Source: Myxococcales bacterium
GTDB taxonomy: Bacteria; Myxococcota_A; Polyangia; Polyangiales; Ga0077539
Length of the DNA: 64,000 nt
NCBI GenBank assembly: GCA_016793325.1
Contig: JAEUKI010000009.1
Span: 124,001 to 188,000 of the forward strand
Reading direction: 5' to 3'
Position 1 is the first letter of the stretch. Each line of letters opens with the position of its first letter. Below are positions 27,914-36,879 of the stretch, piece after piece. The translations under genes were made by a program, and so were the position numbers. A model generated the notes under the pieces. It was not told the DNA's origin and searched no databases. It worked only from the letters and a program-made list of their open reading frames with translations.

Positions 27914-29755
27914 ATGCCCTGTCTTCGCTGGATTGGAGCCGCGGGCCGCGGCCAATTGTTTCCCCTCTACAAGGCTGTTTCGTCCATCGGGAGGGCGGGC
28001 GGCAACGACGTTTGCCTCGATGCGGGAGGCGTCGCGGACTATCACGCGCAGATCGTCTTCGACGGCCGGGACTTCTCGCTCGACGAGGTCGACCCGGTCG
28101 CCGAGATCCAGATCAACGGCAAGCGAAAGCGCCGCGCGCGGCTGCAGCACAACGACAAGATCTTGATCGGGACAGCGGAGCTCGTCTTCTCGCTCCTCGA
28201 AGAAGCCGAGGCCCCCGGAGGAAAGGGAGCTTCGAAGGACGACGTCGCGCAGGCCGAAATCGTGGGGCTTCGGCGGCTGCTGCAGTTCTCCGAGCGGCTG
28301 CTCGTGACGAGGGACGTTCAGTCGCTGCTCGAGTCGGTGCTCGACGGCGCCATCGAGGTCACCGGCGCCGAACGGGGCTTCGTGTTGCTCTTGCGCGACA
28401 ACAAGCCCGAGGTGCGCGCCGCGCGAAATCTCCGGCAAGAGAGCATCCCCGACGCGGTCCGTCAGCTCTCGGACAGCATCGTCGCGAAGGTCATCGAGAC
28501 CAAGCGCCCCATCATCATCGCCGACGCGATGAACGACAGCGCCTTCGCGCGGAGCGACAGCGTGATGCACCTGCGCTTGTCGTCGGTGCTGTGCGTTCCG
28601 CTCATGGCGGGCGGAGAGCTGCTGGGATTGCTCTATCTCGGCAACGATCGCGTGGCGAATCTCTTTCCGTCGCGCTCGATCGACGTGATCACGATCTTCG
28701 CGGGGCAAGCCGCGATGATCTTGCAGAACGCGCTCTTGCTCGACTCGCTGCGGTCGGACAAGACCGAGCTCGAGAAGCGCCTGAAGGACCAGCGCTTCGG
28801 CGAGATCATCGGGAGCGTCCCCTCGATGCTCGAGGTGTTTCGCAAAGTGCAGAAGGTCGCGCCGACGGACATCTTCGTCTTGATTTCTGGTGAGACCGGC
28901 ACGGGAAAAGAGCTCATCGCGCGGGAGATTCACAACCGCTCGTCGCGCAACAACGGCCCGTTCGTGATCATCAACTGCGGCGCGATCCCCGAGAACTTGA
29001 TGGAGAGCGAGCTCTTCGGCCACGTGCGCGGCGCCTTCACGGGCGCCGTCGCGACGAGGATCGGAAAGTTTCAAGCCGCGGACAAAGGCACGCTCTTCCT
29101 CGACGAGGTCGGAGAGCTCCCGCTGCCTTTGCAAGTGAAGCTCCTCCGCGCGCTGCAAGAGCGCGTCGTCACGAAGGTCGGCGACAGCAAGCCCGAGCGC
29201 GTGGACATCCGCGTGATCGCCGCCACCAACCGCGAGCTCGAAGAAGAGATCAAGAAGGGCGGCTTCCGCGAGGACCTCTATTACCGACTCAACGTCGTGA
29301 ACATCTATCTCCCGCCGCTTCGCGAGCGCGGAGACGACATCATCGTCATCGCCAAGTCGCTCTTGCAAAAGTACTCGGCCGAGATGAACAAGCCCGTGAA
29401 GGGCTTCACGCCGAACGCGCTCGTCGCGATTCGAAAGTACGAGTGGCCCGGCAACGTCAGGCAGCTCGAAAACCGGATCAAGAAGGGCTTGGTGCTCTGC
29501 GAAAAGACGCTGCTCGGCCCCGAGGACCTCGACCTCACGCCCGAGCAGCTGCAGCCCATCGTCCCGCTCGACAAAGCGAAAGAAGAGTTTCAGCGCCGGT
29601 ACATCCTCGAGGTGCTCGAGCGAAACAACGGCAACCGCACGAAGACCGCGCGAGACCTCGGCGTCGATCCTCGGACGATCTTCCGCTACCTCGAAAAAGA
29701 GGGCGGCCCGCCGCCGGGCGGACAGCAGGGCGGGTCCGTTCCCCCTGAGCAGTGA
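27914..29755 (+). CDS. FHA-GAF sigma54-dependent transcriptional activator
   Basis: 613 residues. The ATG at 27914 follows CGGGAG by 7 bases. Domains in order are FHA (about 15-95, SIGRAGGNDVCL), GAF (about 120-275), sigma54 AAA+ domain (Walker A GETGTGKE 325-332, GAFTGA 373-378, LFLDE 394-398) and a Fis-type helix-turn-helix (about 570-594). The FHA domain reads phosphothreonine, so a Ser/Thr kinase probably controls it; two kinases lie within 7 kb. The GAF domain may bind a small ligand. GAFTGA is intact, so contact with sigma54 is expected. Target genes are unknown. Confidence 0.92.
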   Translation: MPCLRWIGAAGRGQLFPLYKAVSSIGRAGGNDVCLDAGGVADYHAQIVFDGRDFSLDEVDPVAEIQINGKRKRRARLQHNDKILIGTAELVFSLLEEAEAPGGKGASKDDVAQAEIVGLRRLLQFSERLLVTRDVQSLLESVLDGAIEVTGAERGFVLLLRDNKPEVRAARNLRQESIPDAVRQLSDSIVAKVIETKRPIIIADAMNDSAFARSDSVMHLRLSSVLCVPLMAGGELLGLLYLGNDRVANLFPSRSIDVITIFAGQAAMILQNALLLDSLRSDKTELEKRLKDQRFGEIIGSVPSMLEVFRKVQKVAPTDIFVLISGETGTGKELIAREIHNRSSRNNGPFVIINCGAIPENLMESELFGHVRGAFTGAVATRIGKFQAADKGTLFLDEVGELPLPLQVKLLRALQERVVTKVGDSKPERVDIRVIAATNRELEEEIKKGGFREDLYYRLNVVNIYLPPLRERGDDIIVIAKSLLQKYSAEMNKPVKGFTPNALVAIRKYEWPGNVRQLENRIKKGLVLCEKTLLGPEDLDLTPEQLQPIVPLDKAKEEFQRRYILEVLERNNGNRTKTARDLGVDPRTIFRYLEKEGGPPPGGQQGGSVPPEQ

Positions 29756-29903
29756 GCCCGTCGCGACAGAGATGTCATGGACGAGTCCGTTTCGAGCGGG
29801 ACGCGCTGCGCGAGCACGCTGAAGGCGCGCCGTTGAAACCCCAGCGAACCGACAGAACGATCGCGGCGAGCGCTGGGTCGCGATCGCGCTCGAACGCGCG
29901 TGG

Positions 29904-29909
29904 TACGGT
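29904..29909 (+). promoter_or_regulatory. Minus-10-like TACGGT, 10 nt before a start
   Basis: TACGGT precedes the ATG at 29920 by 10 bases; no Shine-Dalgarno sequence is present. Confidence 0.35.
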
Positions 29910-29919
29910 TTTCGCTGCC

Positions 29920-30522
29920 ATGTCCCGCGTGGCGAGAGCGCTCTGTCCGATCTTGTTGTCTGCCTTCGGCGCACACTCGTCGGGTTGCCTGCTCGATCGC
30001 CGCATCGTGGGCGAAGACGAGTACCTCACGCCGCTGTCGCCCCCCGTGATCGTGACCCAGCGGCGCGCGGGGACGATGACGCTGACCGACCCGCTGCCGG
30101 GCGAGATCATCGTCGTTCCGACCTCCGCGATGACCGGCGCGCACAGGCAGACCTTTCGGGTCACGGTCTTCTACGAGTTTCCTGTCGCGCTGCGCATTCG
30201 CGGTTGGATCAACCGCAACCTCGACACGTGCATCTCCGGTCGCACGTGCGGGGTCGAGCTCGCGGACCCGTTTCCGTCGTTGTTGCAGCCGCCCGACGGA
30301 GGGACCTATCGAACGTTCTCGTTCGAGCGCACGTTCGATCCAGCGACGTGCTCGCGCGTCGACATCTACCTGTCGCCGCGCCTCCGAGACACCGTGACAC
30401 AAGAGCACCTTCCCGTGCGCAACGGCGAAGTCGCTCACGCGCGCTGGTACGTCGTCGTGCCGAGCAGCACAGGAACCTATCCCCCACTCGACGCCTGCAG
30501 GGACGTCACGATGTCCATGTAG
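29920..30522 (+). CDS. Lipoprotein of unknown function
   Basis: 200 residues. The signal ends in AHSSGC. The mature protein is beta-rich with a central Cys pair (TCISGRTC). The Thr/Pro/Asp composition suits a surface protein. The frame is open upstream to 29752, but that region is mostly Arg-rich and has no signal, so the ATG at 29920 is preferred. The next lipoprotein gene follows after 17 bases, making a likely two-gene unit. Confidence 0.7.
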   Translation: MSRVARALCPILLSAFGAHSSGCLLDRRIVGEDEYLTPLSPPVIVTQRRAGTMTLTDPLPGEIIVVPTSAMTGAHRQTFRVTVFYEFPVALRIRGWINRNLDTCISGRTCGVELADPFPSLLQPPDGGTYRTFSFERTFDPATCSRVDIYLSPRLRDTVTQEHLPVRNGEVAHARWYVVVPSSTGTYPPLDACRDVTMSM

Positions 30523-30539
30523 AGCCCGTGGAGGCGCAC

Positions 30540-32315
30540 ATGCATTCAACCACTCGCTTCGCTTCACTCTTGATGTCCCTCGCGCTCAGCGCGTGCTCGC
30601 TCGCGATCGCGCGTCAAACGCCCGTGAACGCCTGCGGCCCAGCTGGGGACTGCGGCGAAGGCGCGAGCTGCGTCGAGGCGCGCTGCGTCGCGCAATCGAC
30701 GGCATCGACGACCGTCGTGCTCTCGGCGATCCCTGCCGAGGTCGACTCGCAGCGCGAGTACGCGCCGGTCACGCTCACGCAATCGACGGTGCGCTCGCAG
30801 TCGAGCACGAACATCACCCTCGCCCGCGCGCGCGAAGTGCGCGGCGTCGTGCGCGCCCCGCAAGGGAGCCGCGAGCCGTTCGTCAACGCGCTCGTGCGCT
30901 TCGTGCGATCGGGGACGAACGAAGCGGGCGCGTCGGTGTTTTCGTCGGCGACCGAAGACGAGTCCACCTCGGGATTCTCCGTGTTTCTCGCGGGCGGAAC
31001 GTACGACGTCTTCGTCGAGCCGCGCGTCGTCGCGTCCCCCGACCCCATGATGCAACCGCCGTCGCGACCGCCGCTCGTGCAGCGAGAGTTCTTGGTGGTC
31101 GACGCGGCCACGACGAACCTCGAGCCGCAGCGCTACGACGTCGTGTACGGCGAGCCCCTCACGGTCTCGGGCTTCATCGTCGATCGCGACCTCGGCGCAG
31201 GCGTCGGCGAGCTGCTCGTTCGCGCCGTCGACGCGCGAGGCGCGCTGATCTCCACCCGCGGAACGACCGCCAACGGCAACGGCGCCTTCAACATCGGGAT
31301 CATGCTCGACGAGCGGACGCCCGATTGGTTTCTCGAGGTTTCGACGGGAGAAACGCCGTCCACCACGGCGAACGCGCGCATGACGCAGACCACCGCGCGC
31401 ATGGTGTATCGCATCGCGAGCAGCGCCCTCGTGTCGAGCGGCGCGCTCACGGGGCTGCAGGTGCGCATCCCCGGACTGCAGCGGCTCTCGCGCGGGACCG
31501 ACGGCGCGTGCGTCGGGTGCGAGCTCGTCGAGGCCACCGTCGAGCGCGCGGTGCGCACGGTCGACGAGCCCGCGGGGCTCGTGGCGACCGTGTACATGCG
31601 CGGGCCGCTCGAGCAGCTGCCAGCGGGACACCAAGCGTGGTTCGAGGTGCTCGCGCGAAGCACGGCCACGGGCGCGATCACGACCTCTGTGTTGCCTGGA
31701 AATTACCAGGTAACGATCACTCCCGAAGACGAGTCGTACGCGCTCACGCAGAGCACGCTCCGCGTCACGACCATGGTCCGCGGGCGAACGTTCTCGATCC
31801 CGCTCCGCCCTGTGCTCGAAGGGACGCTCCACGCCGAGACCTCGCGCACCATCGGGATGGCCGGCGTCGAAATCGAAGCGCGCCCCCTCGACGCGATCAC
31901 GCCAAATTCTCCTGCCGCGACGGCGCGCCCAGCGACCACGACGACGCTCTCGAACGGACGCTTCTCGCTCGAGCTCGACCCAGGCCGCTACGTGATCGTC
32001 GCGCGACCGCCAGCGTCGACGGGCTTCGCTGCGGTCGTTCACCCGACGCCCGTCGAAGTGCGAATGGACGTTGTCCCGCAGGCGCTCTCGCTGGTCGCGC
32101 GGCCGCCGGTGACGCTGCGCGGGAGGGTCCTCGCGCCGGACGCCGCGGGCGCTCCTGGAGCGCGCGTGCTCGCGTTCGGGCGCATCGCGTACCCGTCGAC
32201 GAACGGCGCGATGTCGTCGATCGACGTTCCTGTGGCCGAGGATGTCGCCGACGCGAGCGGGATGTACCAGCTGCTCTTGCCGATCGGGCTCTCACCGGTC
32301 GCCGCGATGCGCTGA
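30540..32315 (+). CDS. Large lipoprotein with carboxypeptidase-regulatory-like beta domains
   Basis: 591 residues. The ATG at 30540 follows GTGGAGG by 5 bases. The lipoprotein signal (LMSLALSAC) is followed by a Cys-rich segment with CGPAGDCGEGASCVEARC. Several Ig-like repeats follow with the pattern of carboxypeptidase regulatory domains (VSGFIVDRD, LEGTLHAETSRTIGMAGVEIE, LRGRVLAPDAAGAPGARVLA). It is likely a surface adhesion or scaffold protein. Its last 24 bases overlap the end of the convergent kinase gene. Confidence 0.75.
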   Translation: MHSTTRFASLLMSLALSACSLAIARQTPVNACGPAGDCGEGASCVEARCVAQSTASTTVVLSAIPAEVDSQREYAPVTLTQSTVRSQSSTNITLARAREVRGVVRAPQGSREPFVNALVRFVRSGTNEAGASVFSSATEDESTSGFSVFLAGGTYDVFVEPRVVASPDPMMQPPSRPPLVQREFLVVDAATTNLEPQRYDVVYGEPLTVSGFIVDRDLGAGVGELLVRAVDARGALISTRGTTANGNGAFNIGIMLDERTPDWFLEVSTGETPSTTANARMTQTTARMVYRIASSALVSSGALTGLQVRIPGLQRLSRGTDGACVGCELVEATVERAVRTVDEPAGLVATVYMRGPLEQLPAGHQAWFEVLARSTATGAITTSVLPGNYQVTITPEDESYALTQSTLRVTTMVRGRTFSIPLRPVLEGTLHAETSRTIGMAGVEIEARPLDAITPNSPAATARPATTTTLSNGRFSLELDPGRYVIVARPPASTGFAAVVHPTPVEVRMDVVPQALSLVARPPVTLRGRVLAPDAAGAPGARVLAFGRIAYPSTNGAMSSIDVPVAEDVADASGMYQLLLPIGLSPVAAMR

Positions 32316-34289
32316 GCCCTCGAGGCCCACCGCCGCGCGAGGCTCGACCCAAAACGACCAGCGCGCCGTCACGCTGCCCGCGACCCCAGCGGGATTGACC
32401 ACGCGGAGCGCGGTGTTCTTCAGGCACTGCTGCGCCGCGAGGTCGATCGACATTTGAGAGGACGTCGCTTCGACGAGGCGCACGAGCCGCGCGCCGCCGT
32501 CGTACTGCACGCGCAGCGTCACCCTCGCGCGAACGCCCGATGGAGCCGAGACGCACTGGACGAACTGCGCTTCGTTTTGCGCGAGCGATCGCTGAATCGC
32601 CCCCACCGCGCGCGCCGCCGCAGGGTTGGCGCTGGGAGGCTCTTGCTCGGCGGAAGCGTCTTCATCGACCGCAGGGACCGGGGGCGCGGTCGAAGCGTCG
32701 TCTTCGCCCGCGAGCGCGTTGGTGCCGATGACCGCGGGGAGCGTACGGGTCAGCGACGGGTCGCTCGGGGGCACACTTGAATTCGTGGCCGGAACCGGGC
32801 TGCCGGGTCCTCTCTGGGCGTCGCTGTCGCTCGGCACGTCGGCAGAGCTCCTTCGGGAGAACGCGCCGAGCGCGAGGGCGATCCCGCCGACGAGCAGCAC
32901 GGTTCCAACGACGGCGATCGCGACGAAGAGGACGATTTTGCCGGCGCTGGTCTTCGGCGGCGAAGGGGGCGCGCTCGTGCCCCACGAAGGGGACGACGGC
33001 CCCGGGGCCGTGTTGCCGAAGGGGCTCGGCGCAGGAACATGTTGCCCCTGCGGCGCGCCGGGGGCGACTTGCGCGATCGGCGCGCTCGCGACAGCGCTCG
33101 CCATCGGCGCAGCGGGCGCGGGTTGAGGCGCCGCAGCGGGCTGCGGTGCGGGCGCGGGCGCCGCCGCGGGCGGAGCGCCAGGGGCTGCCATCGCGGGCAT
33201 AGCCATCGCGGGCATGGCCTTCATCGGCGGGGACGCGACGCGCGGAGCGACGGGCGCGCGCTCTCGAGCGCTGTCCGCGGGCGGCGGCGTCTGCACGTGC
33301 CACGAGACCGACGGAGCGATCTTGTGAAGGATGCGAATGAGCTCGCTCGAGTCGAAGCCTGGCGCGACCGAGTGAACAAACCCGCGGAGCGCTTGCGCGA
33401 AGGCCCCGGCGGACGCGAATCGTTGCTCGGGGTAGAGCGACAACGCCGTGAGCACGATCTGATCGAGCGCCGGGGGAACCTTGGGCTCGACCTTCGAGGG
33501 CGCGGGGATGTCTCCCGTCTGCAATCGTTGGAGCGTCGTCGCGGCGTCGTCTCGCGGAAAGAGCGGCTGGAGCGTGAGCATCTCCCACAAGACGATTCCC
33601 AGCGAAAACACGTCGGCGCGCCCGTCGATCGGCGCGCCCGCGGCTTGCTCGGGGGCCATGTAGACGAGCTTGCCGACTTGAATTCCCGCGCGCGTTCGGA
33701 GGGTGTTGTCCGCCGCGCGCGCCACGCCGAAGTCCGCGATCTTCACGGCGCCTTCGATGCTGAGCAGCACGTTGTGCGGCGAGACGTCTCGGTGAACGAT
33801 CTCGAGCGGCCGCCCTTGCTCGTCGCGTTTTCGGTGCGCGTAATCGAGGCCCGTCGCGACCTCGGCGCACACGAACGCCGCCGCGGCCGCAGGGAGCTTG
33901 ATCCGCGCCCGCGAAGACTCTTGCAAGAGCTCGGACGCAGAGATCCCTTCGACGTACTCGAACACGAGGTACGGCTCGGGCTGGTCCCCGAAGTCGAGCA
34001 CCTGAACGATGTTCGAGTGCTCGAGGCGCGACGAGATCCTCGCCTCGGCCATGAATCGCTGGAGCAGCTCGCCGTCGTTGCGCAGCCGCGTGAGCATGCG
34101 CTTGAGCGCGGCGCGTCGGCGCACGCCGCCGGGGCCTTCGCGCTCGGCGCGCCAGACTTCGCCCATTCCTCCGCGGCCGAGCAGCTCGACCAACCGCCAA
34201 CCACCAAGCTCGGCAGGCGCCTGATCGTCTTCGCTTCCGCCGTGAACCACGATTGCGCAATGCTCGCGCGTCCGTGGCCATCGGAGCAA
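32292..34289 (-). CDS. Membrane Ser/Thr protein kinase with Pro/Ala linker
   Basis: 665 residues from TTG 34289; GTG 34250 is an alternative. The kinase domain (about 30-300) has GRGGMGEVW, ALK63, HRDVSPHN with Asp168 and DFG186-188. A Pro/Ala-rich linker (about 340-440) leads to one membrane helix (about 447-470). A C-terminal external domain carries Cys residues near FVQCVSAPSGVRARVTLRVQ and AAQQCLKNTALRVV, similar in texture to AgmX/TonB-like ends. It may feed the FHA regulator at 27914 by phosphorylation; that is inference. Confidence 0.88.
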   Translation of the reverse strand: MLRWPRTREHCAIVVHGGSEDDQAPAELGGWRLVELLGRGGMGEVWRAEREGPGGVRRRAALKRMLTRLRNDGELLQRFMAEARISSRLEHSNIVQVLDFGDQPEPYLVFEYVEGISASELLQESSRARIKLPAAAAAFVCAEVATGLDYAHRKRDEQGRPLEIVHRDVSPHNVLLSIEGAVKIADFGVARAADNTLRTRAGIQVGKLVYMAPEQAAGAPIDGRADVFSLGIVLWEMLTLQPLFPRDDAATTLQRLQTGDIPAPSKVEPKVPPALDQIVLTALSLYPEQRFASAGAFAQALRGFVHSVAPGFDSSELIRILHKIAPSVSWHVQTPPPADSARERAPVAPRVASPPMKAMPAMAMPAMAAPGAPPAAAPAPAPQPAAAPQPAPAAPMASAVASAPIAQVAPGAPQGQHVPAPSPFGNTAPGPSSPSWGTSAPPSPPKTSAGKIVLFVAIAVVGTVLLVGGIALALGAFSRRSSADVPSDSDAQRGPGSPVPATNSSVPPSDPSLTRTLPAVIGTNALAGEDDASTAPPVPAVDEDASAEQEPPSANPAAARAVGAIQRSLAQNEAQFVQCVSAPSGVRARVTLRVQYDGGARLVRLVEATSSQMSIDLAAQQCLKNTALRVVNPAGVAGSVTARWSFWVEPRAAVGLEGSAHRGDR

Positions 34290-34299
34290 GCTCTGCGAT

Positions 34300-34305
34300 A
34301 GGCTA
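34300..34305 (-). promoter_or_regulatory. Minus-10-like TAGCCT, 10 nt before a TTG start
   Basis: On the minus strand TAGCCT is followed after 10 bases by TTG 34289, supporting that start over GTG 34250. Confidence 0.35.
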
Positions 34306-34317
34306 TCGATCGGTTCG

Positions 34318-34323
34318 TAATAT
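34318..34323 (+). promoter_or_regulatory. TAATAT minus-10 box directly before the cysteine synthase start
   Basis: TAATAT ends 4 bases before GTG 34328. A start of transcription at or next to the GTG would make a leaderless message. Confidence 0.4.
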
Positions 34324-34327
34324 CGCC

Positions 34328-35239
34328 GTGAGTCGAGGAGAAATCGCAGACGACGTGCTCGCGCTGGTGGGTCGCACGCCGATGGTGCGCCTGCACCGCG
34401 TGAATCCCGGCCCCGCGGAGGTCGTCGCGAAGCTCGAGTCGAAGAACCCCGGCGGGAGCGTGAAGGACCGCGCCGCGCTCGCGATGGTCCTCGCCGCCGA
34501 GCGCGACGACAAGCTCACGAGAGGCCGCGGGGTCATCGTCGAAGCGACCAGCGGAAACACCGGTATTTCGCTCGCGATGATCGCGGCGGTCCGCGGCTAT
34601 CGCTGCGTGCTCGTGATGCCGGAGGACATGTCCCTCGCGCGAAGGCTCTTGCTGCAAGCGTACGGCGCGGAGCTCGTGCTCACCTCGGCGCTCGACGGAA
34701 TGCAGGGCGCCGTCGCCCGCGCGCGAACGCTGATCGAAGAGATCCCCGGCGCGTGGATGTCGCGGCAGTTCGAGAACGAAGCCAACCCCGACACGCACGA
34801 GCGCACGACGGGCGAAGAGATCCTCGCGCAGTGCGACGGCGCGATCGATGTCTTCGTCGCCGGTGTTGGAACGGGCGGGACCATCACGGGCGTCGCGCGG
34901 GTTCTGTCCAAGGCGATCCCCTCGGTGAAGATCATCGGCGTCGAGCCAGCGGCCTCCGCGGTGCTCTCGGGGCGCCCGCCGGGGCTTCATGGAATTCAGG
35001 GGCTCGGGGCGGGGTTTGTTCCGCCGGTGCTCGAGCGCGAGCGAATCGATGCTGTGGTGACCGTGAGCGACGTGGCCGCCGAACGAATGGCGAGCCGCCT
35101 CGCGCGCGAAGAAGGGCTGCTCGTGGGCACGTCCGCGGGCGCAAACGTCCACGCCGCGTGCGAGATCGCGAGGACGCTGACCGCGGGTCAGCGCGTGGTG
35201 ACTGTGCTGTGCGACACCGGCGAGCGCTATCTGTTTTGA
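34328..35239 (+). CDS. cysK: Cysteine synthase / PLP-dependent beta-replacing enzyme
   Basis: 303 residues. The PLP lysine is Lys46 in NPGGSVKDRAA, the phosphate-binding SGNTGISLAM segment is present, and GTGGTITGVAR is the typical loop. The enzyme makes L-cysteine from O-acetylserine and sulfide. CysM or a cystathionine-synthase role cannot be excluded by eye. The frame is open upstream to 34253, but that part overlaps the kinase gene on the other strand. The stop overlaps a TTG start of a PDZ protein. Confidence 0.85.
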   Translation: MSRGEIADDVLALVGRTPMVRLHRVNPGPAEVVAKLESKNPGGSVKDRAALAMVLAAERDDKLTRGRGVIVEATSGNTGISLAMIAAVRGYRCVLVMPEDMSLARRLLLQAYGAELVLTSALDGMQGAVARARTLIEEIPGAWMSRQFENEANPDTHERTTGEEILAQCDGAIDVFVAGVGTGGTITGVARVLSKAIPSVKIIGVEPAASAVLSGRPPGLHGIQGLGAGFVPPVLERERIDAVVTVSDVAAERMASRLAREEGLLVGTSAGANVHAACEIARTLTAGQRVVTVLCDTGERYLF

Positions 35240-35547
35240 TTGTATGTGCGTGGATCGGGTTCGCCCGGTGCACGCCCGCGTGGAGCGGCGGCATCCGCGC
35301 GTCGCTTCGCATGCACACGGCGCCGCGAGCGCTCTCGGTCGAGCGCGTCGAAGAGGGCGGCCCTGCGGCGCGCGCGGGGCTGCTTCCGGGCGAACGCGTG
35401 CTCGCGATCGACGGCGTCTCGACGCACGACATGACCGAGATCGAGCTGCGCGAGCGCGTCCGCGGCGACGTAGGCAGCTACGTCGTGCTGCGCGTGCGAG
35501 GGAGCGACGGCCGCGAGCGCGACGTGCGCATCGAGCGCGGGCCGTGA
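35236..35547 (+). CDS. Small PDZ-domain protein
   Basis: 103 residues from TTG 35236, overlapping the cysteine synthase stop. A short hydrophobic N-terminus precedes one PDZ domain with VEEGGPAARAGLLPGERVLAIDG, the ligand-groove pattern found in Ctp/S41 and HtrA proteases. No protease domain is attached, so it could be an adaptor that binds protein C-termini. The hydrophobic N-terminus may be a weak signal or anchor. The start is uncertain. Confidence 0.6.
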   Translation: MIVCAWIGFARCTPAWSGGIRASLRMHTAPRALSVERVEEGGPAARAGLLPGERVLAIDGVSTHDMTEIELRERVRGDVGSYVVLRVRGSDGRERDVRIERGP

Positions 35548-35592
35548 TGACCCGCTTCGATGAAATGACTTCCCCCCAACGAGCGCAACCGC

Positions 35593-36660
35593 TCAGTTCG
35601 TGATGTTCACCGCGGCGCCGGCGATGAACGCGCGGAGCGTCCACGCGGGCTTCGCCATGCCGCCCACCATCACCGTCGAGTCCGGCGGGATCGTGAGGGA
35701 CATCGGGTTGACGGGCATCATCGCGGCGTCGCGGCAGGGCGAGCGCGCGATGATGTTGCAGAGCGGCATGTTGAGCGAGACGACCTGCACGTTGAGCGTG
35801 TCTTCGAAGGTGAGCTTCGCCTCGAGGATGCCGTACGGCGTGGCCATCATGCCGTCGCCCGACGACGTGTTCCATCGGGTGGTGTTCGCGGCGCACGAGT
35901 CGAAGGCGGGCTTCGCGGTGCCGATGCAGTTGCGGTTCGCCGTGAGGCGGAGGTCCGAGATGCGCGCGTCGCGCAGCGGGAGCTCGGTGAGGAGCATCGA
36001 GCGGTCCATCTCGTCGTACACAGGGATCGTGATCAGCGGAACGGTCATCCCCGCGGGCATCCCCACGAGACCGCCAGCCTCGGCGATCGGCGCGGTGACC
36101 GGGTTCCATCGATCGGCGCCGCCCATTCCAGGGGCGCCGCCCATCACGAACTGCATGTCCTGTCCGAGGTAGCCCGTGCCGAACACGCGGTTCACCGGCT
36201 GGCGAATCGTGCCCGTGCGAATGCGCATCATGCTGAAGTCGAGGTCGACGCCCCACGCGAACGCCGCGTTACGGATCGACGTGTTGAGCAGACGACCCAC
36301 CGGCTGCGACGCGAGCAAGCTCGCGGGCGTCTGGATGTCGATCTGCGTCAGCACGAACTTCGGCCGCATCGTGTCGTTGTTGCGAAAGCGCGGACAGAAC
36401 TCCGTGTTGCTCGGGTCGCACGGCTGCGCCTGAAAGCCCTCGCAGCCCATGTCCATGTTGCGCACCGGCGTGACGATCGCGCCGAACTCGTTACACGCGC
36501 CCGCCTCGCCCATCATCATCGAGCTGTCGCCGCCGACGCCCGTGTCCGTCACGCTGCCGTCCGTGTTGACGCCGGTGTCCGCGGGAGGTGTCGGCGTGGG
36601 TGAACACGCCGCAACCAGAGCCATTGCGCCCAACATCGAGCCGATTCGCCGCTGCATCAT
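35593..36660 (-). CDS. Lipoprotein of unknown function
   Basis: 355 residues. The ATG at 36660 follows GGAGGA by 9 bases, and the frame upstream to 36876 is ignored because it has no signal. The lipobox is LVAAC. A Pro/Thr/Asp linker leads to a beta-rich mature region with several Cys (CNEFG, CEGFQAQPC, DSCAAN). No family is recognised. Upstream there is a possible TACCTT box (minus strand, around 36750), giving a leader of about 80 nt. Confidence 0.75.
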   Translation of the reverse strand: MMQRRIGSMLGAMALVAACSPTPTPPADTGVNTDGSVTDTGVGGDSSMMMGEAGACNEFGAIVTPVRNMDMGCEGFQAQPCDPSNTEFCPRFRNNDTMRPKFVLTQIDIQTPASLLASQPVGRLLNTSIRNAAFAWGVDLDFSMMRIRTGTIRQPVNRVFGTGYLGQDMQFVMGGAPGMGGADRWNPVTAPIAEAGGLVGMPAGMTVPLITIPVYDEMDRSMLLTELPLRDARISDLRLTANRNCIGTAKPAFDSCAANTTRWNTSSGDGMMATPYGILEAKLTFEDTLNVQVVSLNMPLCNIIARSPCRDAAMMPVNPMSLTIPPDSTVMVGGMAKPAWTLRAFIAGAAVNITN

Positions 36661-36879
36661 GAAGCCTCTTCCTCCGAACGAAACCCAAAGACAGGTGTGT
36701 CGCGCGACCACTGCAGTGACCGCTCGACGCGAAAGGTACCCTACTTTCGCCCCCGCTAAACCACTACCGCGACGGGGTTCGTCGTCGACTCCGTCCTCGG
36801 CGGTGGTTTGACTTGATTTCAGCCCCGCCTGTCCGCTCCGGCATCTTCGATGCTCGTCGCGGGCGCGGCACAGCACAGC

